Origin: RGIG7300 sp045657645
GTDB lineage: Bacteria; Bacillota; Clostridia; Oscillospirales; CAG-272
NCBI GenBank assembly: GCA_045657645.1
Contig: JAZOTL010000108.1
Location: 1 to 8,849 of the forward strand
Reading direction: 5' to 3'
Length of the DNA: 8,849 bases
Part shown: positions 1 through 5,749 of the stretch, in pieces
Layout of the letters: every line of letters starts with the position of its first letter
Numbering within the stretch: position 1 is the stretch's first letter
Position numbers and translations under genes: made by a program
The notes under the pieces: model-generated
The model's input: only the letters and a program-made list of their open reading frames with translations
Told to the model about the DNA's origin: nothing
Database searches by the model: none

Positions 1-668
1 CAGAGCTTTCCGCAGTTCCTGCATTTGAACCCAGATACGTTGGCTTTGACCGCAGTCTTATTGCAGCATATGGCCACGATGACAGAGTATGTGCCTACCC
101 TGCCCTTACAGCCCTTATGGAGAACGCAACCCCCGTTCACACTCTTATGGCAATACTTGCAGATAAGGAAGAGATCGGCTCCTGCGGTACTACAGGTATG
201 AAGTGCGAAGCGTTCACCGATATCATCCGCGAGATCTCCACCTCTCTTGGTGCAAATTATTCAAAGGTTAAGGAGAACTCCAAGTGCCTTTCTGCAGACG
301 TAAACTCTGCATATGACCCCAACTTTGCGGAAGTATACGAAAAGAAGAACTCCAGCCACGTTAATCACGGCGTTGTAATGACAAAGTATACCGGTGCAAG
401 AGGTAAATCCGGCAGTTCAGATGCAAGCGCAGAGTACGTTTCATTTGTTCGCTCTATATTTGATAAATACGACGTTATTTGGCAGACAGGCGAGCTTGGT
501 AAGGTAGACCAGGGTGGCGGCGGAACCGTTGCTGCTTACATTGCAGAAAAGAACATTGATACTGTTGACCTTGGCGTTGCTGTTATCTCTATGCACGCAC
601 CTTACGAGGTAATTTCCAAAGCTGACCTTTATATGGCTCACAAGGCATTCTCTGCATTCAACAAATAA
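1..668 (+). CDS. M18 family metallo-aminopeptidase, C-terminal half (5' truncated by window edge)
   Basis: Open in the frame starting at base 3, giving 221 visible residues to the TAA at 666-668; M18 enzymes are usually about 430-470 residues, so roughly half is missing to the left of the window. An internal ATG at 117 is not the start, because the conserved sequence continues upstream of it. Visible family motifs are GHDDRVCAYPAL (the region of the metal-bridging Asp), DKEEIGSCGTTG (catalytic and metal-binding Glu pair), SADVNSAYDPN, and SMHAPYE near the C-terminus, whose His is the expected last zinc ligand. M18 enzymes are cytosolic, oligomeric di-metal exopeptidases that remove N-terminal residues, often acidic or hydrophobic, from peptides. 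The next gene, an acyl carrier protein, starts 8 nt after the stop and is probably co-transcribed. No frameshift is seen in the visible part. Family assignment is firm; the precise substrate preference is not readable. Confidence 0.93.
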   Translation, partial: ELSAVPAFEPRYVGFDRSLIAAYGHDDRVCAYPALTALMENATPVHTLMAILADKEEIGSCGTTGMKCEAFTDIIREISTSLGANYSKVKENSKCLSADVNSAYDPNFAEVYEKKNSSHVNHGVVMTKYTGARGKSGSSDASAEYVSFVRSIFDKYDVIWQTGELGKVDQGGGGTVAAYIAEKNIDTVDLGVAVISMHAPYEVISKADLYMAHKAFSAFNK

Positions 669-676
669 GGTGCTGT

Positions 677-913
677 ATGTTTGAACTTGAAATTAAACAG
701 ATAATAGCAGAACAGTTGGGTATTGAGATAGAACGTATAGATGATGAAGCTGATATAATGGATGACCTTGATGCTGATTCCCTTGACGTTGTAGAGCTTA
801 CAATGTGTTTTGAAGAGCACTTCAACATCGAAGTAAGCGACGAGGAGATCCTCAAAAACAGAACCGTTCGCTCTGTTATCGATTATATTATCGAAAAAAC
901 CACTAATAAGTAA
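677..913 (+). CDS. acpP: Acyl carrier protein
   Basis: A 78-residue acidic protein of normal ACP length. The phosphopantetheine attachment motif DADSLDVVEL places the modified Ser at residue 35, followed by the helix II-III sequence MCFEEHFNIEV typical of type II fatty-acid ACPs. It carries acyl chains as thioesters on 4'-phosphopantetheine for fatty-acid or related synthesis in the cytosol. The start is supported by an AAGG site (667-670) that overlaps the upstream stop codon, 6 nt before the ATG. It lies 8 nt after the aminopeptidase gene and is directly followed by a strong terminator, so it is the last gene of its unit. No fab, plsX or rnc genes are seen beside it, although these commonly flank acpP. 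It could therefore be a second or specialised ACP rather than the housekeeping one; the sequence alone looks like an ordinary fatty-acid ACP. Confidence 0.9.
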   Translation: MFELEIKQIIAEQLGIEIERIDDEADIMDDLDADSLDVVELTMCFEEHFNIEVSDEEILKNRTVRSVIDYIIEKTTNK

Positions 914-917
914 TATT

Positions 918-952
918 AAAAAAGCTCTGTTGCGATGCAACAGAGCTTTTTT
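918..952. terminator. Bidirectional intrinsic terminator
   Basis: A perfect 10-bp stem (GCTCTGTTGC at 924-933 with GCAACAGAGC at 937-946) with a GAT loop is flanked by six A (918-923) and six T (947-952). It reads as a rho-independent terminator on both strands. It ends the aminopeptidase-ACP unit on the + strand and the convergent membrane-gene unit on the - strand. The stop codon of the - strand gene (951-953) overlaps the T/A tract. Confidence 0.93.
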
Positions 953-1385
953 ACGCATATAACACTCGTCTTTCTCTAATACGAACCAGCATTAATATCA
1001 TAGCGAAATTCAACAACAAAGATAATAGCGTAGTCAATTCAAACCAGGAGATAATTTGAAAGAATAGCATAATATTTTCAATTAAAAACAACACAGTAAG
1101 TACGATAGAAGCAAAACCACAACCACGTTTGTTGACCGCCAACAATACAACAGAACCTATCACAAATACATTATGAACAATGATAAGAACAAAACCGATT
1201 ATCGGTTCTACACTCCATAGAACCATTACAAATGGATAACAAAAGGTAATCCACATAAAACTAAATATAATATGCGGCATTAAATCCATCAAAGGGATGA
1301 AGCAAAGCACAGGTAACAACGTTTTTAATAAAGTTATTATAAAAACTATCCAAATAGCTTTTTTAGCGTCAGAATAAGTATTCAT
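951..1385 (-). CDS. Small multi-pass membrane protein of unknown function
   Basis: Not recognised. With the ATG at 1383-1385 it encodes 144 residues beginning MNTYSDAKKAIW. A TTG start at 1394 is possible but lies only 2 nt from the AAAGG Shine-Dalgarno (about 1397-1401 on the - strand). The ATG has an 11-nt spacer and is preferred. The protein is strongly hydrophobic, with about five candidate membrane segments: around KAIWIVFIITLL, IIFSFMWITF, IIGFVLIIVHNVFVIGS, IVLTVLFLIENIMLFF and LLSLLLNFAMILML. It ends in a basic tail, RIRERRVLYA, expected to be cytoplasmic by the positive-inside rule. No catalytic or binding motif is visible. It starts 27 nt after the TraX-like gene with no terminator between, so the two are probably one operon and may act together. 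The AT-rich codon use resembles the TraX-like gene more than the + strand operons. Confidence 0.7.
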   Translation of the reverse strand: MNTYSDAKKAIWIVFIITLLKTLLPVLCFIPLMDLMPHIIFSFMWITFCYPFVMVLWSVEPIIGFVLIIVHNVFVIGSVVLLAVNKRGCGFASIVLTVLFLIENIMLFFQIISWFELTTLLSLLLNFAMILMLVRIRERRVLYA

Positions 1386-1412
1386 ATACCACAATTCCTT
1401 TCTATAATATTT

Positions 1413-2150
1413 TCATATAATAAACGCAATCAATTGAAGCACCACAAGATGCGCCGGATAAAAGATGTAGAAAAAATATTTCATATTCACCCTTCCCCGT
1501 TTACCTGAATAAAAAAGCAACGGCACAAGGGAAAGAAAAGCATAATATTGTATATTCTTTTCTTTTGCCATAGCAAGTATAACAAAGCCCATTGCAAGTA
1601 ATTGAAACGGAAGGTGGTCCACAATCTTGAACAATTTGCTACTAACACCCTTCGGAGCATGCAATAATGCCGCAGATACAGGCATAATACATCCGTAAAA
1701 TCTATAATCCATTACAATTACTTTATTTAATAAATATACTCCTAAAAGAGCTATAAAAAACAATGCGGTAACCGAGATTTTTTGAAAAACAGAAGCACCA
1801 TCTGAAAGTAGTGTTACTTTTAAAGCCTGTAAAATATATATAAGCAAAATAGAAACCGAAAAGGTAATAAAAATACTCATATACGTTTGCTTTGCAAAAA
1901 GAAAGTAAACTATTTGAATTACTACACCAAATAAAAATACCGTTAAAAAATATCTTAACTTATTTTTTGTATATCTGCACCCCTCGGCGATCATAAAGGA
2001 GAATATAGGCATAGCCAATCTGCCTATGATACGAAAAGCTATGATATGAGGAAACAGCATTAATCCCATATGATCAAAAAGCATAGCAACTGCCGCTATA
2101 ATTTTAAGCATATTGCCGCTTAAAAATCCTACCTTGTTTGTTAAATGCAT
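1413..2150 (-). CDS. TraX family integral membrane protein
   Basis: A 245-residue polytopic membrane protein with the TraX family pattern: an N-terminal LKIIAAVAMLFDH segment (residues 15-27), RIIGRLAMPIFSFMIAEG (40-57), a central YRFYGCIMPV (149-158), and a C-terminal segment ending in YFFYIFYPAHL (225-235). The family founder, TraX of the F plasmid, is required for N-terminal acetylation of F pilin, so members are viewed as probable membrane acyltransferases. Most chromosomal Firmicute members have no proven substrate, and there are no conjugation or pilus genes here. The start is well supported by AAAGGAGGG (2157-2165 on the - strand) 6-7 nt before the ATG. It is the first gene of a two-gene unit with the small membrane protein downstream, between two terminators. 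The family call is good; acetyl transfer is inference from the family. Confidence 0.85.
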   Translation of the reverse strand: MHLTNKVGFLSGNMLKIIAAVAMLFDHMGLMLFPHIIAFRIIGRLAMPIFSFMIAEGCRYTKNKLRYFLTVFLFGVVIQIVYFLFAKQTYMSIFITFSVSILLIYILQALKVTLLSDGASVFQKISVTALFFIALLGVYLLNKVIVMDYRFYGCIMPVSAALLHAPKGVSSKLFKIVDHLPFQLLAMGFVILAMAKEKNIQYYAFLSLVPLLFYSGKRGRVNMKYFFYIFYPAHLVVLQLIAFII

Positions 2151-2173
2151 ACTCTTCCCTCCTTTGCCTTATT

Positions 2174-2202
2174 ATTGTATCATATAATGCAAAAAAGAGC
2201 AA
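2174..2202 (-). promoter_or_regulatory. Candidate promoter for the TraX-like operon
   Basis: On the - strand, TACAAT (2174-2179) lies 17 nt after TTGCTC (2197-2202), a good -10 with only a partial -35. The -35 lies inside the terminator stem of the upstream symporter gene. The gap between the genes is short, so either this promoter or terminator read-through must supply transcription. Support is modest. Confidence 0.35.
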
Positions 2203-2221
2203 ACCGAAGTTTGCTCTTTTT
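2191..2221 (-). terminator. Intrinsic terminator of the symporter gene (UUCG loop)
   Basis: The 8-bp stem GAGCAAAC/GTTTGCTC (2197-2204 with 2209-2216) closes on a TTCG loop when read on the - strand. This is the extra-stable C(UUCG)G tetraloop. A run of six T follows on the - strand (A run 2191-2196 on +). The structure begins 1-2 nt after the symporter stop codon. Confidence 0.93.
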
Positions 2222-2222
2222 A

Positions 2223-3839
2223 TCAACCTAAAGAATCCTTTTTGTTTGTTACAACGGTAACGTCATAGCAAGAAAACTTATCATTAACATTTGCAGGCAA
2301 TGTTTTTTGTGTAAACAAGCTGACAATAGGAACAAGGATAAGTCCGCCTAACATTGCAAACACGCCGGAATAGAGAGAATTAGCGAATACAAATCCGAGC
2401 ACACCTCCATTAACACTTATCCAACCCACGCTTATACAAAGCTGGATAATCTCAAGACCTGTACCAAAGATAAAGCTTGTTACAACCGCCGCTTTTGTTG
2501 TCTTTTTCCAATATAGACCGTACATAAAAGGAGCAAGGAAAGCACCTGCAAGTGCGCCCCAGGAAACGCCCATCATCTGTGCAATAAACACGGAATCTGC
2601 CCATATGGTATCCTTAAGAATAGCGATCACTGCGGAAATTGCAATAAAGAATACGATAAATATTCTCATTATAAATACGCTCTTCTTCTCACTTACGTCC
2701 TTTTTCTTGGAAATCGCAGGATTAACAACGTCAAGAGTAAGTGTGGAAGCGGAGGTAAGAACAAGAGAAGAAAGTGTAGACATAGACGCTGCAAGCACCA
2801 AAACTATAACAAGGGCAACTATAACAGGTGCAAGCTCACCAAGCATTGTAGGAATAACCTTATCAAAAAGAACGCCATTATCAGTTATGTATCCGGCTTC
2901 GGTCATATGCTTTGAATAAAGCCTACCAAAACCTCCGAGGAAATAACAGCCCCCGGCAACAACTATGGCAAATAACGTTGAAATAATAGTTCCTTTTTTA
3001 ATTGCCGCTTCATCCTTTATAGAATAGAACTTACCAACCATTTGAGGAAGGCCCCATGTACCAAGGGAGGTGAGAATTACAACAAAAAACAGGAAGATGG
3101 GATCTGGGCCGAACATTGAAATGTATTTGGTGCCTGCCTGAACACCCAGGGCATCTACTGCAGCGTTAAAGCCACCGTTTTGAACAAGAACAGAAGCAAT
3201 TACGGCAATAATACCACCAAGCATAATAATGCCCTGTATAAAGTCATTTATAGCTGTAGCCATATATCCGCCAAATATAACGTATACACCTGTAAGCACA
3301 GCCATTATTATAACAACTGCCGCATAAGGAATAGAAAATACATTATTGAAAAGAGAGGAAAGACCGTTATAAAGTGAAGCGGTATAGGGGATAAGGAAAA
3401 CAAAAACGATAAAAGAAGCAATAACCTTAAGTTTTTGGGAATCATATCGTTTTTCAAAAAAGTCGGGCATTGTTTTTGAACCAAGGTGCTGTGTCATTAC
3501 ACGGGTACGTCTGCCAAGCACGCTCCAAGCAAGCAATGAACCGATAAAAGCATTACCAAGACCAATCCATGTTGAAGCAAGGCCGAAATCCCAGCCAAAC
3601 TGCCCTGCATAACCAACAAAAATTACTGCGGAAAAATATGAAGTACCAAACGCAAATGCGGTAAGCCACGCGCCAACCGATCTTCCGCCCAAAACAAAGC
3701 TGTCAACATTGGTAGCATGCTTGCGACAAGATAATCCAACGCCTATCATAAGCGCAAAAAAGCACATCAACATTGGAACAGCTATCCAAGCGGTTGTATT
3801 TGAACTGCCTGCGGCAGCTAAAAACGTAAAGTTGTTCAT
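2223..3839 (-). CDS. Sodium:solute symporter family (SSS) transporter, probable aryl-acid or other carboxylate uptake
   Basis: A 538-residue polytopic inner-membrane protein of normal SSS (TC 2.A.21) length, predicted to have about 13 membrane helices. Family landmarks are FVLGGRSVGAWLTAFAFGTSYFSA (split here as FVLGGRSVG at 48-56 and GTSYFSA at 65-71), the SSS signature region GGYMATAINDFIQGIIML (190-207), and ASMSTLSSLVLTSAS (351-365), which includes the Ser/Thr residues of the Na2 site. It should import a small solute driven by the sodium gradient. The substrate cannot be read from sequence. A link to aryl acids is inferred because the gene is divergent from the CoA-ligase/iorAB operon and shares its operators, and because phenylacetate permeases of the PaaL/PhaJ type belong to this family. 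The start has AGAAAGG 13 nt upstream, a slightly long spacer. An out-of-frame ATG sits between them at 3847-3849. The gene ends at a UUCG-loop terminator and appears monocistronic. Confidence 0.9.
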   Translation of the reverse strand: MNNFTFLAAAGSSNTTAWIAVPMLMCFFALMIGVGLSCRKHATNVDSFVLGGRSVGAWLTAFAFGTSYFSAVIFVGYAGQFGWDFGLASTWIGLGNAFIGSLLAWSVLGRRTRVMTQHLGSKTMPDFFEKRYDSQKLKVIASFIVFVFLIPYTASLYNGLSSLFNNVFSIPYAAVVIIMAVLTGVYVIFGGYMATAINDFIQGIIMLGGIIAVIASVLVQNGGFNAAVDALGVQAGTKYISMFGPDPIFLFFVVILTSLGTWGLPQMVGKFYSIKDEAAIKKGTIISTLFAIVVAGGCYFLGGFGRLYSKHMTEAGYITDNGVLFDKVIPTMLGELAPVIVALVIVLVLAASMSTLSSLVLTSASTLTLDVVNPAISKKKDVSEKKSVFIMRIFIVFFIAISAVIAILKDTIWADSVFIAQMMGVSWGALAGAFLAPFMYGLYWKKTTKAAVVTSFIFGTGLEIIQLCISVGWISVNGGVLGFVFANSLYSGVFAMLGGLILVPIVSLFTQKTLPANVNDKFSCYDVTVVTNKKDSLG

Positions 3840-3876
3840 TTAAATTCATCGACCTTTCTAAACATGATTTGCGCGC

Positions 3877-3898
3877 ACACTTTATCATAGTAAAGTGT
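3877..3898. promoter_or_regulatory. Operator copy 1 (perfect palindrome)
   Basis: ACACTTTA (3877-3884), six centre bases TCATAG, then TAAAGTGT (3891-3898): perfect 8-bp inverted arms. It lies just downstream of the predicted start point (about 3901) of the symporter transcript, at roughly +4 to +25, where a bound repressor would block initiation or escape. It is the most symmetric of the four copies. Confidence 0.85.
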
Positions 3899-3905
3899 TC
3901 ATTGA

Positions 3906-3927
3906 ATACTTTATCACAATAAAGTGT
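3906..3927. promoter_or_regulatory. Operator copy 2
   Basis: ACTTTAT (3908-3914), CACA, ATAAAGT (3919-3925) then GT: 7-bp arms of the same motif, 29 bp from copy 1 (start to start). It covers the predicted -10 and most of the spacer of the - strand symporter promoter. Confidence 0.85.
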
Positions 3928-3936
3928 TCTTGTCAA
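3908..3936 (-). promoter_or_regulatory. Predicted sigma-A promoter of the symporter gene
   Basis: On the - strand there is a consensus -35 TTGACA (3931-3936), a 17-nt spacer, and TAAAGT (3908-3913; 4 of 6 consensus matches) as -10, giving a start near 3901 and a leader of about 60 nt. The -10 is supplied by an arm of operator copy 2, and the -35 abuts copy 3. Occupied operators should therefore directly exclude RNA polymerase. Confidence 0.65.
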
Positions 3937-3957
3937 GACTTTATCGCAATAAAGTGT
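3936..3957. promoter_or_regulatory. Operator copy 3
   Basis: ACTTTAT (3938-3944), CGCA, ATAAAGT (3949-3955) then GT: 7-bp arms, 30 bp from copy 2. It overlaps the upstream edge of the symporter -35 element and lies about 50 bp upstream of the CoA-ligase promoter. Confidence 0.85.
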
Positions 3958-4006
3958 AATATATTTAATAAAAATGGATAAATTCCCTTATAATTCGCCA
4001 TTTATG

Positions 4007-4035
4007 TTGACTTTTCCATAGTAAAGTGTTATAAT
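4007..4035 (+). promoter_or_regulatory. Predicted sigma-A promoter of the CoA-ligase/iorAB operon
   Basis: TTGACT (4007-4012; 5 of 6 matches), exactly 17 nt, then a perfect TATAAT (4030-4035). The expected start is near 4042, leaving a leader of about 33 nt before the ATG at 4075. That is too short for a riboswitch or T-box, so control is most likely at the operator that fills the spacer. Confidence 0.85.
4008..4029. promoter_or_regulatory. Operator copy 4, filling the operon promoter spacer
   Basis: TGACTTTT, centre CCATAG, then TAAAGTGT (4022-4029). The right arm is identical to the other copies. The left arm is ACTTTT rather than ACTTTA, with the ACT shared with the -35 box TTGACT. The site runs from inside the -35 to the base before the -10, the classic position for a repressor site. 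Confidence 0.8.
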
Positions 4036-4074
4036 ATTCTAAATATTTTCTAACGAGTTTTAAGGAATAAAATT

Positions 4075-5712
4075 ATGACAATAGTACATCTTTTGGAAAG
4101 AAATGCACGGGAGTACGGTAATGAAACAGCTCTTGTTGAGATAAACCCCGAGCAGCCCGAAACCCGAAAGCTTACCTGGCACGAATACGAGCTTGTTGAG
4201 CCTACGGCAAAGGTGCGTACATATCGCCGCGAAATAACCTGGGGCGTTTTTAACGAAAAGGCAAACCGCCTTGCAAATATGCTCCAGCAAAACGGTATCG
4301 GCAAAGGCAAAAAGGTTGCAATACTTTTAATGAACTGTATTGATTGGCTTCCTATATATTTTGGTATTCTTAAAGCAGGAGCGCTTGCAGTACCCCTTAA
4401 CTTTAGATACTCACCTTCCGAAATTGATTATTGTCTTGACCTTGCAGAGGCAGACGTACTGATTTTCGGTCCTGAATTTATCGGCCGTGTAGAAGCGGTT
4501 GCCGATAAGATAAGCAAAAAATGCACCCTTATATATCTTGGTGCAGGCTGCCCTGTTTTCGCAGATGATTACAAGGATCTTATCTCCGAGTGTTCTTCAA
4601 CATATCCCGAATGTACCCTTACCGAGGAGGATGATGCAGCAATATACTTCTCTTCAGGTACAACAGGCTTCCCAAAAGCTATTCTTCATAACCACGAAAG
4701 CCTTATACATTCCTGCCGTGTTGAGCAAAACCACCATGGGCAAACCCGTGACGACTGCTTCTTATGCATACCACCCCTTTACCATACAGGTGCAAAAATG
4801 CATTGGTTTGGAAGCTTGCTTTCAGGCTCAAAAGCAGTAATACTTAAAGGCACACAGGCACGCAACGTTTTAAGCGCGGTAAGTGAGGAAAGATGCACAA
4901 TAGTATGGCTTTTGGTGCCGTGGGCGCAGGATATACTTAACGCCCTTGACAGCGGAGAAATAAAGCTTGAGGAATTCAATCTTAAGCAGTGGCGCCTTAT
5001 GCATATAGGTGCGCAGCCCGTTCCCCAAAGCCTTATCAAGCGTTGGCTTGAATACTTCCCTGACCACCAGTATGATACAAACTACGGACTTTCCGAATCT
5101 ATCGGCCCCGGTGCGGTACACCTTGGTGTTGAAAACGTACACAAGGTAGGCGCTATCGGCATTCCCGGATACGGATGGGATGTTAAAATAGTTGACCCCG
5201 AAGGCAACGAGGTTGAACAGGGCTCTGTTGGTGAGCTTATCCTTAAAGGCCCCGGCGTTATGACCTGCTATTACAGAGATGAAAAGGCAACGGCTGATTC
5301 CATTAAGGACGGCTGGTTATACTCGGGAGATATGGCTATGAAGGACGATGACGGATTTATCTACCTTGTTGACCGTAAAAAGGACGTTATCATCACAGGC
5401 GGTGAAAACCTTTACCCCGTGCAGATAGAAAACTTCCTTGCGGCACATTCAAAGATAAAGGACGTTGCGGTTATCGGTCTTCCCGACCCTCGCCTTGGAG
5501 AAATTGCAACTGCAATAATCGAGTTAAAGCAGGGCGTTGAATGTACCGAAGAAGAGATAAACAACTTCTGCCTTGATATGCCCAGATACAAGCGTCCCCG
5601 CAAAATTATATTTGCAGACGTACCCCGTAATCCTACAGGTAAAATAGAAAAGCCTAAGTTGAGAAAGATGTACGGCGCCGAAGGACTTGTAGATTCACAG
5701 AACAAATCATAA
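4075..5712 (+). CDS. AMP-forming acyl/aryl-CoA ligase (ANL superfamily, FadD-like)
   Basis: A 545-residue cytosolic enzyme that should adenylate a carboxylic acid with ATP and transfer it to CoA, releasing AMP. Motifs in order are the P-loop SSGTTGFPK (193-201), PPLYHTGA (233-240), YGLSE (337-341), YSGD (416-419), the hinge region DRKKDVIITGGENLYP (433-448), and the PRNPTGKIEK loop with the catalytic Lys at 523. An AAGGA site (4062-4066) lies 8 nt before the ATG. An extra stretch of about 25-30 residues (about 22-52) precedes the REITWGVFNEKANRLAN segment that usually follows the N-terminus directly. It is the first gene of an operon with iorA (37 nt downstream), iorB and a PaaK-type ligase, and is divergent from a symporter under shared operators. 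The context favours aryl acids such as arylacetate or arylpropionate. By sequence alone a medium- or long-chain fatty acid is also possible. Confidence 0.9.
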   Translation: MTIVHLLERNAREYGNETALVEINPEQPETRKLTWHEYELVEPTAKVRTYRREITWGVFNEKANRLANMLQQNGIGKGKKVAILLMNCIDWLPIYFGILKAGALAVPLNFRYSPSEIDYCLDLAEADVLIFGPEFIGRVEAVADKISKKCTLIYLGAGCPVFADDYKDLISECSSTYPECTLTEEDDAAIYFSSGTTGFPKAILHNHESLIHSCRVEQNHHGQTRDDCFLCIPPLYHTGAKMHWFGSLLSGSKAVILKGTQARNVLSAVSEERCTIVWLLVPWAQDILNALDSGEIKLEEFNLKQWRLMHIGAQPVPQSLIKRWLEYFPDHQYDTNYGLSESIGPGAVHLGVENVHKVGAIGIPGYGWDVKIVDPEGNEVEQGSVGELILKGPGVMTCYYRDEKATADSIKDGWLYSGDMAMKDDDGFIYLVDRKKDVIITGGENLYPVQIENFLAAHSKIKDVAVIGLPDPRLGEIATAIIELKQGVECTEEEINNFCLDMPRYKRPRKIIFADVPRNPTGKIEKPKLRKMYGAEGLVDSQNKS

Positions 5713-5749
5713 TATAAATCCAAAAGAAACTTTTGAGAGGATATACATA

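Noticed and set aside
638..958. 106-codon - strand frame covering the ACP gene and terminator
   Set aside because: Antisense to a clear ACP and runs through a terminator hairpin; no ribosome site or family features.
1386..1394. TTG start extending the small membrane protein by three residues
   Set aside because: It lies 2 nt from the Shine-Dalgarno, too close; the ATG at 1383-1385 has normal spacing.
1413..2150. TraX-like gene as evidence of a conjugative element
   Set aside because: TraX-family genes are widespread on Firmicute chromosomes, and no relaxase, coupling protein, integrase or attachment-site repeat is seen.
2605..2919. 104-codon + strand frame inside the symporter gene
   Set aside because: Antisense to the conserved Na2-site region of the symporter; Thr/Ser/Ile-rich shadow translation.
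3877..3957. CRISPR-like array of regularly spaced palindromic repeats
   Set aside because: Only three closely spaced units of about 30 bp with 7-8 nt between palindromes, no unique spacers, and the copies sit on promoter elements. An operator array explains it.
5721..5735. Small hairpin CAAAAG-AAA-CTTTTG before iorA
   Set aside because: Six AT-rich pairs and no T-tract, so not a terminator. It touches the first base of the iorA Shine-Dalgarno but looks too weak to control it.
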